Assembly: GCA_016703605.1 (NCBI GenBank)
Contig: JADJBU010000024.1
Coordinates: 9,615-73,614 of the forward strand
Source of the DNA: Candidatus Villigracilis adiacens
Lineage (GTDB): Bacteria; Chloroflexota; Anaerolineae; Anaerolineales; Villigracilaceae
Length of the DNA: 64,000 nt
Reading direction: 5' to 3'
Numbering within the stretch: the first letter of the stretch is position 1; the number at the start of each line of letters is the position of its first letter. Position numbers and translations under genes: made by a program. Of the stretch, positions 26,601-33,348 are shown in pieces. The notes beneath the pieces are model-generated. The model had not been told where the DNA came from and ran no database searches. It saw only the letters and a list, made by a program, of their open reading frames with translations.

Positions 26601-27915
26601 CCTTGACGAAGATGGCTTTCATATCCTGCCCGCCGATGTCCATGATGAAGGAAACGTCCGGGTCGAATTCCTTCGCCGCGCGGAAGTGCGCCAGCGTCTC
26701 CACCATGCCCTCATCGAGACCGAACGCCGCGCGGATCAAATCCTCGCCGTAGCCGGTCACCATGCTGCGCGCGACATGCAAATCCCTGCCGTGGACGGCG
26801 AACTGTTCCGCCGCAAGCCCCAGCCCATGCTCGACCGCCCCAATCGAATCGCCCTTGTTCGCCGCGTAATGCTCGAACGCCACCCTGCCTTCGCGGTCGA
26901 TCAGCACGATCTTGGTCGTGGTCGAACCGGAATCGATGCCCAAAAACAGCGGATCGCCGTTGAGACTCGCAACATCCACCCGCTCGATGCGATGACGCTC
27001 CCGCGACTTTTCCCAACCAAGAAAATCCGCCTCATCCTTGAAGAGGGCTGGCAGCCTGCCCGTCGAAATGAACTGGCGGTTCTGGTCCCCGCTGAGCCGG
27101 GCAATTAATTCCGACAACCTAAAAGCCTGGCGGGCTGTGGATTTTGCCAGCGCCGCGCCAACGGCGGGAAACAACTGCCCGTCCTTGAAATCGAGAACGT
27201 CGTCCTCGTTGAGGTTCAGGTATTTCATGAAGGAACGTTTCAGGGTCGGCAAAAAGGTCAGCGGACCGCCGCAGAAGAGGAAGGTCGGCTTTGCCGTGTA
27301 TCCCCGCGCCAGCGAAGCCATCACCTGCAGCACCACCGCATGGAAGACCGAGGCGGCAACATCCGCACGCGGAATATCGCGGCTCAAGAGATTCTGCACA
27401 TCGGTCTTTGCGAACACGCCGCAGCGCGAAGCAATGGCGTGAATCATCGTGGAACGCGCCGCCAGCGCATCCAATTCCCCGATCGGCACATTCAACAGGT
27501 TGGACATTTCGTCGATGAAAGCCCCCGTCCCCCCGGCGCACGATCCGTTCATGCGGATGTCCGGCACGCCATCGTCCCTGAAAAAAATCATCTTCGCATC
27601 TTCCCCGCCGATGTCAATCAGCGTGCTGACCTGCGGGTACAACTGCCGCACCGCCTCGGCGGAGGCGATCACCTCCTGCACGAAGGGAAGCTCGAAGCGT
27701 TCACAAACCCCCATTCCCGCCGAGCCTGTCACCAGGACGCCCACCTCCACATCGCCCAGTTGTTCCTGCGCCCCTGCCAGAATCGATTGCAGGGTCTCAA
27801 GCGTCTCGGCGTTGTGCCGGCGGTACGCGGTGAAGCGCGGCTGGTTGTCCGCGTCCATCAAAGCCGCCTTTGCGGTTGTGGAGCCAATATCAATTCCGAG
27901 TCTAAGGGATATCAT
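23647..27915 (-). CDS. giant acyl-CoA dehydratase activase (BadF/BcrA-type ATPase)
   Basis: A 1422-aa ATP-dependent activator related to 2-hydroxyacyl-CoA dehydratase activases and benzoyl-CoA reductase BcrA/D. Two ASKHA-type ATPase modules (about 1-265, RLGIDIGSTTAKAALMD; and 320-580, FLGIDSGSTTTKIVLID) are followed by a Cys motif (CHGCENKC, about 611-618), a DUF2229 region and a C-terminal activase-like domain. GSCAGGTGAF and EACSSGCGTF mark the cluster-binding helices. The length is normal for the fused family. No dehydratase alpha/beta genes are adjacent, so the partner is unknown. Strong AAGGAGG Shine-Dalgarno. A 46-bp palindrome is embedded in the linker (residues 587-601). Confidence 0.88.
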   Translation of the reverse strand: MISLRLGIDIGSTTAKAALMDADNQPRFTAYRRHNAETLETLQSILAGAQEQLGDVEVGVLVTGSAGMGVCERFELPFVQEVIASAEAVRQLYPQVSTLIDIGGEDAKMIFFRDDGVPDIRMNGSCAGGTGAFIDEMSNLLNVPIGELDALAARSTMIHAIASRCGVFAKTDVQNLLSRDIPRADVAASVFHAVVLQVMASLARGYTAKPTFLFCGGPLTFLPTLKRSFMKYLNLNEDDVLDFKDGQLFPAVGAALAKSTARQAFRLSELIARLSGDQNRQFISTGRLPALFKDEADFLGWEKSRERHRIERVDVASLNGDPLFLGIDSGSTTTKIVLIDREGRVAFEHYAANKGDSIGAVEHGLGLAAEQFAVHGRDLHVARSMVTGYGEDLIRAAFGLDEGMVETLAHFRAAKEFDPDVSFIMDIGGQDMKAIFVKDGFIQDIKINEACSSGCGTFIENFARNMGYTAAEFGREATKGAAPCDLGTRCTVFMNSKVKQSLREGAPITDISAGLAYSVIKNALHKVLKITNMDLLGAHIVVQGGTFRNPAVRKALENLLGREVVCPDMAELMGAYGAALTARDSYSNADFSRQSPTEVGVTMVAGNYAKKSLRCHGCENKCAVTKMIFPNGNIFYSGNRCEKIYSNGGRADRRGANLPAVKLDLLFGRKTAPDSTPRLLVGIPRVLNQFENFPFWNALFVESGIAVQISSASSNALYQKGAAHIMSDNLCFPAKLVSGHIMDLIERGVDRIFYPMVFYEDSHFSDAANSYNCPIVSGYADVVRNVIDPAGRYNIPYDMPSINLADKKLLKRFCADYLQSLGVPRGEAARAYEKAEEAQNQFKVRVRSVAAEILENAREDRRPVILLMGRPYHIDPLINHKIPDIIADFGLDVITEDAVPWEEGQTLDNRHVMTQWEYLNRYYHAARWAARQEEPRVEVVQLNSFGCGPDPFILDEVAAILGEYGKSPTVLRIDEIESPGSTKLRLRSTFEALKQSKSRERVYKARRRARVFEQGDHSRTIIVPDFSPFCSPPIVRPLIDAGYDIVWLPPADRESVNAGLKYANNEICYPGTITIGSLVQALQSGRYDLSKTAIGFSQTGGQCRASSYASLIKKAVLAAGFEDVPVVTISTNFHTLNDQPGFQFNIREYIYKAIISMAFTDSISGMFYSTVVREVNRGDAQRITDRYLNDFMTGRIPTERKALLRALGKAVEDFNAVEVNDRQYPKVGIVGEIYVKFNAFSNNNSAQWLMEQGVEVVMPSFLEFFAGGIIHTNQSVQAGIARRDTDWLISLLAKKVLDNYLNDVHHVMKGYRRHRRHTSIDDIARLAEDILSLSHQYGEGWLIAGEVASFVRNGVPNVLCLQPFGCIANHVIAKGAEKKMKETYPQLNLLLLDADAGISEVNFFNRMHFFVDHALEKVPAEG
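26111..26156. repeat. 46-bp perfect palindrome inside the activase gene
   Basis: Two 20-bp arms beginning GTAACGCCGACTTCAGTCGG surround a 6-bp loop. It is read through in frame as the linker between the second ATPase module and the Cys motif. Confidence 0.85.
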
Positions 27916-27960
27916 ACAGCCTCCTTGCCAATAAGAAACGGATACGCGTTCGACTTTTTC

Positions 27961-27990
27961 ATTCTAGATGAAAACGAGTTTGTTTGTCAA
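27961..27990 (-). promoter_or_regulatory. sigma70 promoter of the activase gene
   Basis: On the minus strand TTGACA (27990-27985), an 18-bp spacer and TAGAAT (27966-27961), about 45 nt before the start. Confidence 0.65.
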
Positions 27991-28048
27991 GACAGCGGCG
28001 CGTGATTCGCCATTATGCAGTCGAAATGTGCGGGATGAGCGATTAAAG

Positions 28049-28054
28049 TAAAAT
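28049..28054 (+). promoter_or_regulatory. -10 box TAAAAT, likely leaderless promoter
   Basis: TAAAAT ends 6 nt before ATG 28061, with no Shine-Dalgarno sequence. Confidence 0.55.
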
Positions 28055-28060
28055 TCATCC

Positions 28061-29317
28061 ATGCTTTCCCCACTCGAAAAAGAAATCCGCCAAAGCCTGA
28101 AACACAACCTCACGGTCAACCTGTTGGACGGCGCGACGTTCGGCGTGGCGCTTGGCTTCGCCTCCTTCGGCACCATCCTGCCGCTCTTCGTCGCCTCCAT
28201 GACCGACTCCGCCACGCTCATCGGTCTCGTCCCCGCCATCCATTCCGCGGGCTGGCTGCTGCCACAACTCTTCACCGCCAGTCACGTTTCGCGTTTGCGT
28301 CGGTATCTACGCACTGTGCTAATGACGACCGTCCATGAACGCATCCCATTTTTAGGCTTTGCCATCGTCGCCCTGCTCCTGCCCGTCATTGGGGTAAATG
28401 CCGGGTTGCTGCTCACCTTTCTCCTGCTCATCTGGCAGGGACTCGGCGGCGGGTTCACCGCCAACGCCTGGACTTCGATGATCTCCAAGATCATCCCGCC
28501 CGATTCGCGCGGCACTTTTTTTGGGATGCAAGCCGGGCTGGCGAATCTCTTCATCAGCGGATCTGCCATCGCAGCGGGATATTTACTCAACGCCCTCGCC
28601 TCTCCCTGGGACTTTGCGGTCTGCTTCTTCCTTGCGAGCATTTTCTTCGCCCTGAGTTGGTTCGCCCTAGCCGCCACCCGCGAGCCTGAAGACAACGAGA
28701 AGATCATCCCCAAAGAAAAGACTCACTTTTGGGATGATGCCAAAAAGGTACTGAGCCGCGATAAAAATTTCAACTGGTTTCTCAGCGCGCGCATCCTCTC
28801 GCAATTCGCCACCATGGGATTCTCGTTCTACATCATCTACGCCCTGCGCGAATTCAATATGACCGAGGTTGTGGCGGGCTACCTCACTGCCACACTGACC
28901 ATCTCGCAAACCGTTGCCAACATCGGCATGGGCTGGGTCGGCGACCGGGTGGGGCATCGCGCCATGCTCATCATCGGCGCAGTTTCCGCCTTCCTCAGCG
29001 CCCTGCTGGCATGGAACGCCGCATCCCTGGCATGGTTCTACCCCATTTTCATTTTAACAGGACTGGCAAATGTTTCCATGTGGACGATCAGCATGACCAT
29101 GACCGTGGACTTCGGCAGCGAAGCCGACCGCCCGATCTACATCGGCCTCTCGCAGACGCTCACCGCCCCCGCCACCATCATCGCCCCCATCCTCGGCGGC
29201 TGGATCGTGGACAGCGCGGGGTTCGCGCCCACCTTTGTGATTTCCACCATTCTTTCGCTGGCAATGGCTGGCATTTTGATATTCCTCGTCAAAGACCCGC
29301 GGAAGGTTCAGCGATAG
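28061..29317 (+). CDS. MFS transporter
   Basis: A 418-aa major facilitator with about 12 hydrophobic helices and a central cytoplasmic loop (REPEDNEKIIPKEKTHFWDDAKK, about 205-228). The loop GMGWVGDRVGHRAM corresponds to the MFS signature between helices 8 and 9. The substrate cannot be deduced. The gene is divergent from the activase. Confidence 0.85.
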   Translation: MLSPLEKEIRQSLKHNLTVNLLDGATFGVALGFASFGTILPLFVASMTDSATLIGLVPAIHSAGWLLPQLFTASHVSRLRRYLRTVLMTTVHERIPFLGFAIVALLLPVIGVNAGLLLTFLLLIWQGLGGGFTANAWTSMISKIIPPDSRGTFFGMQAGLANLFISGSAIAAGYLLNALASPWDFAVCFFLASIFFALSWFALAATREPEDNEKIIPKEKTHFWDDAKKVLSRDKNFNWFLSARILSQFATMGFSFYIIYALREFNMTEVVAGYLTATLTISQTVANIGMGWVGDRVGHRAMLIIGAVSAFLSALLAWNAASLAWFYPIFILTGLANVSMWTISMTMTVDFGSEADRPIYIGLSQTLTAPATIIAPILGGWIVDSAGFAPTFVISTILSLAMAGILIFLVKDPRKVQR

Positions 29318-29452
29318 CTGGTTTCGCAGTTTGCAAATTGACAGCGTAGAAAAAAGCGCCAGAAAACCGAATCAGCCCCAAAGTCCAAAGGCGAGGCGGA
29401 TTGTCCCATTTCCACATGACCTCCATCACTGGCTTGTCTGACAATCAATTGT

Positions 29453-29458
29453 TATACT
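29453..29458 (+). promoter_or_regulatory. possible -10 box of the decarboxylase operon
   Basis: TATACT 44 nt before ATG 29503. No convincing -35 at the right distance, so this is tentative. Confidence 0.35.
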
Positions 29459-29502
29459 CCTGAACATCCGTAGAGGGGCAAACTTAGGGGGCACTGGGGG
29501 CA

Positions 29503-31062
29503 ATGGATATGACTCAAGAAGACCCCCGAATTTTGGAACTGCGGCGAGTCCGCGCGAAGGCGAAGGAAGGCGGCGGCGAAGAGCGCAACGCCAAACAGCG
29601 TGCCAAAGGGAAGATGACGGCGCGCGAGCGAATCGAAGCGCTGCTCGACCCAGGCACGTTCAACGAGATCGAACCGTTCATCACGCATCAGGGCGATGAA
29701 TTGGGGTTGCTAAAGGACAAGTTTTACGGCGACGGCGTCATCACCGGCTACGGACAGATCAACGGGCGGACAGTTTATCTTTATTCGCAGGATTTTACAA
29801 TTTACGGCGGCACGCTGAGTGAGATGCAGTCGCACAAGATTTGCCGCGTGATGGACCTGGCGGTTCGCAACGGTGTGCCGTTTATTTCGCTCATTGATTC
29901 AGGCGGCGCGAGAATCCAGGAAGGCGTGCGCTCGATGGGCGGATATGCGGAAATTTTCCGGCGCAACGCGCAATACTCGGGCGTGGTGCCGCAGGTGAGC
30001 GTGATGCTCGGACCGTGTGCGGGCGGCGCGGCGTACTCCCCTGCTCTCACCGATCTGGTCATCATGGTCGAGAAGCAATCGTTCATGTTCCTGACCGGAC
30101 CCGATGTGATCAAAGCCGTGACCGGCGAAGTGATCGACGCGGAATCATTGGGCGGCGCGGTCGTGCATAACTCTGTCAGCGGCGTGGCGCATTTGAGCGT
30201 GAAAACGGAATTGGACGCGCTGGCGATGGCGAGACATTTTCTTTCATACCTGCCGTCGAACAATGTGGAGAACCCGCCGTACCTTCAGCCCAGCGATGAA
30301 CTTTCGCGCATGGATGAATCGCTAAACAGCATCATTCCGCTGGCGGCGAATGAACCATACGTGATGCATCAGGTCATCGAAAAGATCGTTGACAAGGGAA
30401 CCTTCCTCGAAATCCAGCCCGACTGGGCGCGGAATGCCATCGTCGGTCTGGCTCGCATCGGTGGGCATAGTGTGGGCATCGTATCGCAAGAGCCGTCCAT
30501 CATGGCGGGCGTGATTGACATTGACGCCGCCGATAAAATGACCCGCTTCGTGCGCATGTGCGACTGCTTCAACATTCCGCTGGTCACATTCGTCGACTCG
30601 CCCGGCTTCCTGCCCGGCATCGCGCAGGAACACGGCGGCATCATCCGCCACGGCGCAAAGCTGCTTTACGCCTACTCTGAAGCGACGGTACCGAAAATCT
30701 GCATCATCACGCGCAAGGCATACGGCGGCGCATATGTCGTCATGTCCAGCAAGTATCTGGGAACCGATGTCACCTACGCGTGGCCGTCCGCCGAGATAGC
30801 AGTCCTCGGCGCGGAAGGCGCGGCAAATATTTTGTATAAAAAGCAAATCGAATCCGCGCCCGACCCCGCCGCCGAGCGCAAACGTCTCGCCGACGAATAC
30901 CGCGACAAGTTCAACAATCCCTACTACTCCGCTTCCACCGGCTACGTGGACGACATCATTGAGCCACGCGAGTCGCGCCCGAAGATCATCGCGTCGCTTT
31001 CGGCGTTACGCGACAAATACGCGCCCGCGCCGCCGAGGAAGCATGGGAATATTCCGGTGTAG
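29503..31062 (+). CDS. mmdA: acyl-CoA carboxyltransferase/decarboxylase alpha subunit
   Basis: A 519-aa biotin-dependent carboxyltransferase with both crotonase-like halves: N-terminal VRAKAKEGGGEERNAKQRAKGKMTARERIEALLDPG and oxyanion-hole regions SGGARIQEGV, GPCAGGAAYSPALTD and, in the second half, DSPGFLPG and KAYGGAYVVM. It is PccB/MmdA-like. The following genes encode OadG-like, biotin-carrier and OadB proteins, so methylmalonyl-CoA decarboxylase (EC 7.2.4.3) is the best call, although glutaconyl- or malonyl-CoA are alternatives. It would move CO2 to biotin while the complex pumps Na+. Confidence 0.85.
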   Translation: MDMTQEDPRILELRRVRAKAKEGGGEERNAKQRAKGKMTARERIEALLDPGTFNEIEPFITHQGDELGLLKDKFYGDGVITGYGQINGRTVYLYSQDFTIYGGTLSEMQSHKICRVMDLAVRNGVPFISLIDSGGARIQEGVRSMGGYAEIFRRNAQYSGVVPQVSVMLGPCAGGAAYSPALTDLVIMVEKQSFMFLTGPDVIKAVTGEVIDAESLGGAVVHNSVSGVAHLSVKTELDALAMARHFLSYLPSNNVENPPYLQPSDELSRMDESLNSIIPLAANEPYVMHQVIEKIVDKGTFLEIQPDWARNAIVGLARIGGHSVGIVSQEPSIMAGVIDIDAADKMTRFVRMCDCFNIPLVTFVDSPGFLPGIAQEHGGIIRHGAKLLYAYSEATVPKICIITRKAYGGAYVVMSSKYLGTDVTYAWPSAEIAVLGAEGAANILYKKQIESAPDPAAERKRLADEYRDKFNNPYYSASTGYVDDIIEPRESRPKIIASLSALRDKYAPAPPRKHGNIPV

Positions 31063-31064
31063 TT

Positions 31065-31115
31065 TTACGCATCACGCATTACGAGTCGCGCAATCCGTAA
31101 TTCGTAGTGCGTAAG
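31065..31115. repeat. palindromic heptamer array (ACGCATT / GTAGTGC)
   Basis: Units ACGCATC, ACGCATT, ACGAGTC face the inverse units GTAATTC, GTAGTGC, GTAAGGA, filling the gap between mmdA and the OadG-like gene. Confidence 0.75.
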
Positions 31116-31122
31116 GACAACA

Positions 31123-31461
31123 ATGAACAACCTCACCCTCTCCCTCCAAATCACCGCCCTCGGCATGGGACTTGTCTTTGGCGCAATCCTGCTGCTGTGG
31201 TTGATGATGGTCATCTTAACCGCGCTCACTGCGGATAAAGAGCCCGCATCTCTCTCAGCCGAAGTTGATCCATCCGCCCAAGCCGACTCTAAACTGCAAG
31301 TGGCTTTACTCGCCGTGGCAATGGCGCTGGAAGAACAAAATACTTCGTCGGCACATCCGCTCGAGGAACCGCCGACGGCGATCGTCTCGGCGTGGCAGTT
31401 GGGAATGCGGACGAGGCAGATGTCGGAAAAAGGAAATCGCGGTAGACCTGTCAGGTCTTAA
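31123..31461 (+). CDS. OadG-family decarboxylase gamma/delta subunit
   Basis: A 112-aa small subunit with one N-terminal transmembrane helix (QITALGMGLVFGAILLLWLMMVILTAL) as in OadG/MmdD, which tethers the carboxyltransferase to the membrane beta subunit. The final residues RPVRS and the stop codon are encoded by a 33-bp palindrome (31444-31476), so the native C terminus may have been replaced. Confidence 0.8.
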   Translation: MNNLTLSLQITALGMGLVFGAILLLWLMMVILTALTADKEPASLSAEVDPSAQADSKLQVALLAVAMALEEQNTSSAHPLEEPPTAIVSAWQLGMRTRQMSEKGNRGRPVRS

Positions 31462-31476
31462 AGACCTGACAGGTCT
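31444..31476. repeat. 33-bp palindrome at a gene 3' end
   Basis: AGACCTGTCAGGTCTT pairs perfectly with AAGACCTGACAGGTCT around one base. It encodes the end and stop of the OadG-like gene. Without a T-tract, termination is doubtful. Confidence 0.8.
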
Positions 31477-31489
31477 CATCGGAGACTCT

Positions 31490-31918
31490 ATGAAATATAA
31501 ACTCACAGTCAACAACCAAAGTTATGAAGTAGAGATCGAAAATATCAACGCGCGTCCGGTCATTGTGACAGTAGATGGGCAAAGGTTTGAGGTGATGCCT
31601 GAAGCGAGCAACCAGCCCCAGGACAAGACAGAAGCGGTGTCAAAGGTGGAAGCAAAGCCAGTTGCACAGAGTCCGCTTGCGGCGGCGAATCTGCCTGGTG
31701 GCGGGAATTCCCTCAGCGCACCTTTGCCGGGGACTGTCGTTGAGTTATTTGTCAAAGATGGTGACAGCGTGGCGGCGGGACAGGTGGTGTTGGTGATCGA
31801 AGCGATGAAGATGAAGAACAGCATCCGTTCGACGCGCGGCGGCACGATAGAAAAAGTATTGGTGAGCCAGGGACAAAGCGTGGCGCATAAACAAGCGTTG
31901 GTGGAGTTTGCAGGATGA
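31490..31918 (+). CDS. biotin carboxyl carrier protein of the decarboxylase
   Basis: A 142-aa carrier: an N-terminal beta region, a Pro/Ala-rich flexible linker (about 38-70) and a biotinyl domain with the attachment motif EAMKMK (Lys107). Its TGA overlaps the next ATG (ATGA), coupling it to oadB. GGAG precedes ATG 31490. It carries the carboxyl group between the carboxyltransferase and the membrane subunit. Confidence 0.9.
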   Translation: MKYKLTVNNQSYEVEIENINARPVIVTVDGQRFEVMPEASNQPQDKTEAVSKVEAKPVAQSPLAAANLPGGGNSLSAPLPGTVVELFVKDGDSVAAGQVVLVIEAMKMKNSIRSTRGGTIEKVLVSQGQSVAHKQALVEFAG

Positions 31919-33051
31919 ACCTCGGCGAGCTATTACCAGAATTACTAAAAGGTTTTTCAAATTTCACCCTTGGCAATGGAGTCATGATCCTTGCCGCATT
32001 GGTCTTGATCTATCTCGCGGTCTTCAAAGAGATCGAACCGGTGTTGTTACTGCCCATCGGCTTCGGCTGTTTGCTGGCAAATATTCCGCTGGCAGGCATG
32101 ACCGCCGCCGAAGGCATGACCAAAGTGATCTACGATGCGGGCATCAAAACGGAATTATTTCCCCTGTTAATTTTTATCGGCGTGGGCGCCATGATCGACT
32201 TCTCGCCTTTGCTGGCACAACCGCGTATGGTCTTGCTCGGCGCGGCGGGACAGTTCGGCATCTTCGGCACATTGATATTGGCAATCGCGTTGGGCTTTCC
32301 TTTGAATCAGGCTGCTTCCATCGGCGTGATCGGCGCGATTGACGGACCGACTTCGATCTTCGTAGCAAGCAAACTCTCGCCCGAATTGCTGGCTCCAATC
32401 GCAGTGGCGGCATACTCGTACATGAGTCTGATTCCCATCATCCAGCCGCCATTGATGCGCTTGCTGACTACGAAAAAAGAACGCCTGATAAAAATGGACT
32501 ACGCCCCCAAGCCCATCTCGAAGCGGACGTTGATCTTCTTCCCAGTCGTGCTGACCTTGGTTGTTGGTTTGCTTGTGCCGGAAGCGACTCCTCTCATTTC
32601 CATGCTGATGCTCGGGAATCTGCTGAAAGTCTCGGGCGTGGTGGACCGATTGAGCAATGCCGCGCAGAATGAGATCATCAACATCTCGACCCTGTTCCTC
32701 GGTCTCGCCATCGGCTCAACCATGACCGCCTCCGGCTTTCTTAATTGGGATACGGGCAAGATCATGCTGCTGGGTCTTTTCGCCTTCGCGCTCGACACCG
32801 TGGCGGGACTGCTCTTCGGAAAATTGATGTCGTTCATGTCGGGCGGAAAAATCAATCCGCTCATCGGCGCGGCGGGGATTTCAGCCTTCCCAATGGCGGG
32901 GCGTCTCGCCGCGAAAACCGCCAACGACGAAGACCCGGACAACTTCATTTTGATGCACGCCATGGGCGCGAACACGGCGGGTCAACTGGGGAGCGTCATC
33001 GCGGGCGGGATTTTGCTCTCGGTCGTAAGTAAAATGCTGGGGATTGGTTAG
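31915..33051 (+). CDS. oadB: Na+-transporting decarboxylase beta subunit
   Basis: A 378-aa multi-spanning subunit that decarboxylates carboxybiotin and exports Na+. Family-typical segments are PLLIFIGVGAMIDFSPLLAQP, GVIGAIDGPTSIFVASKLSPELLAPIAVAAYSYMSLIPIIQPP and FLGLAIGSTMTASGFL. The conserved Asp of the first segment and the GAxDGPT loop are present. Together with the three preceding genes it forms a complete Na+-pumping decarboxylase. Confidence 0.9.
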   Translation: MNLGELLPELLKGFSNFTLGNGVMILAALVLIYLAVFKEIEPVLLLPIGFGCLLANIPLAGMTAAEGMTKVIYDAGIKTELFPLLIFIGVGAMIDFSPLLAQPRMVLLGAAGQFGIFGTLILAIALGFPLNQAASIGVIGAIDGPTSIFVASKLSPELLAPIAVAAYSYMSLIPIIQPPLMRLLTTKKERLIKMDYAPKPISKRTLIFFPVVLTLVVGLLVPEATPLISMLMLGNLLKVSGVVDRLSNAAQNEIINISTLFLGLAIGSTMTASGFLNWDTGKIMLLGLFAFALDTVAGLLFGKLMSFMSGGKINPLIGAAGISAFPMAGRLAAKTANDEDPDNFILMHAMGANTAGQLGSVIAGGILLSVVSKMLGIG

Positions 33052-33064
33052 AGAATGTTTCTTA

Positions 33065-33196
33065 ACTCACCTTACGCAGTGTCATTCTGAGCGGAGCGAA
33101 GAATCTCTAAGATTATCGTAGAGACCCTTCGTGGCGCCCTGCGCCACTCAGGGTGACATTTTTGAGAGCGAAAATGAAAAATTGCATAAGGTAAGT
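33065..33196. mobile_element. MITE, ACTCACC-family (132 bp)
   Basis: Left end ACTCACCTTACGCA and right end TGCATAAGGTAAGT are inverted repeats, flanked by a 5-bp duplication (TCTTA/TTTTA, one mismatch). The interior is the TGTCATTCTGAG palindrome also seen alone at 17269-17351. Confidence 0.75.
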
Positions 33197-33262
33197 TTTT
33201 AACTCTTTTTTGCCACAGAGAACACGGAGAATCTTGAGTAAACTTTTAGGCAACATAAAAAC

Positions 33263-33283
33263 CTGACCGCCGTCGGCGGTCAG
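33263..33283. repeat. 21-bp palindrome, possible terminator
   Basis: CTGACCGCCG and CGGCGGTCAG are separated by one base. It lies between oadB and the acyl-CoA synthetase gene; a pyrimidine-rich tail follows but it is not a clean T-tract. Confidence 0.5.
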
Positions 33284-33336
33284 CGGTCTTTCATCGGCGG
33301 TCGGGTTATACACCCCAAAACATCCCGGTAGTGTGG

Positions 33337-33342
33337 TTTAAT
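33337..33342 (+). promoter_or_regulatory. -10 box TTTAAT, likely leaderless promoter
   Basis: TTTAAT ends 6 nt before ATG 33349. It lies inside the longer GTG-initiated frame, which argues for the ATG as start. Confidence 0.5.
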
Positions 33343-33348
33343 CCCCGC

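Noticed and set aside
33331..33348. GTG start for the acyl-CoA synthetase
   Set aside because: It lies upstream of or within the predicted -10 box; the ATG 6 nt downstream of that box begins like the family.
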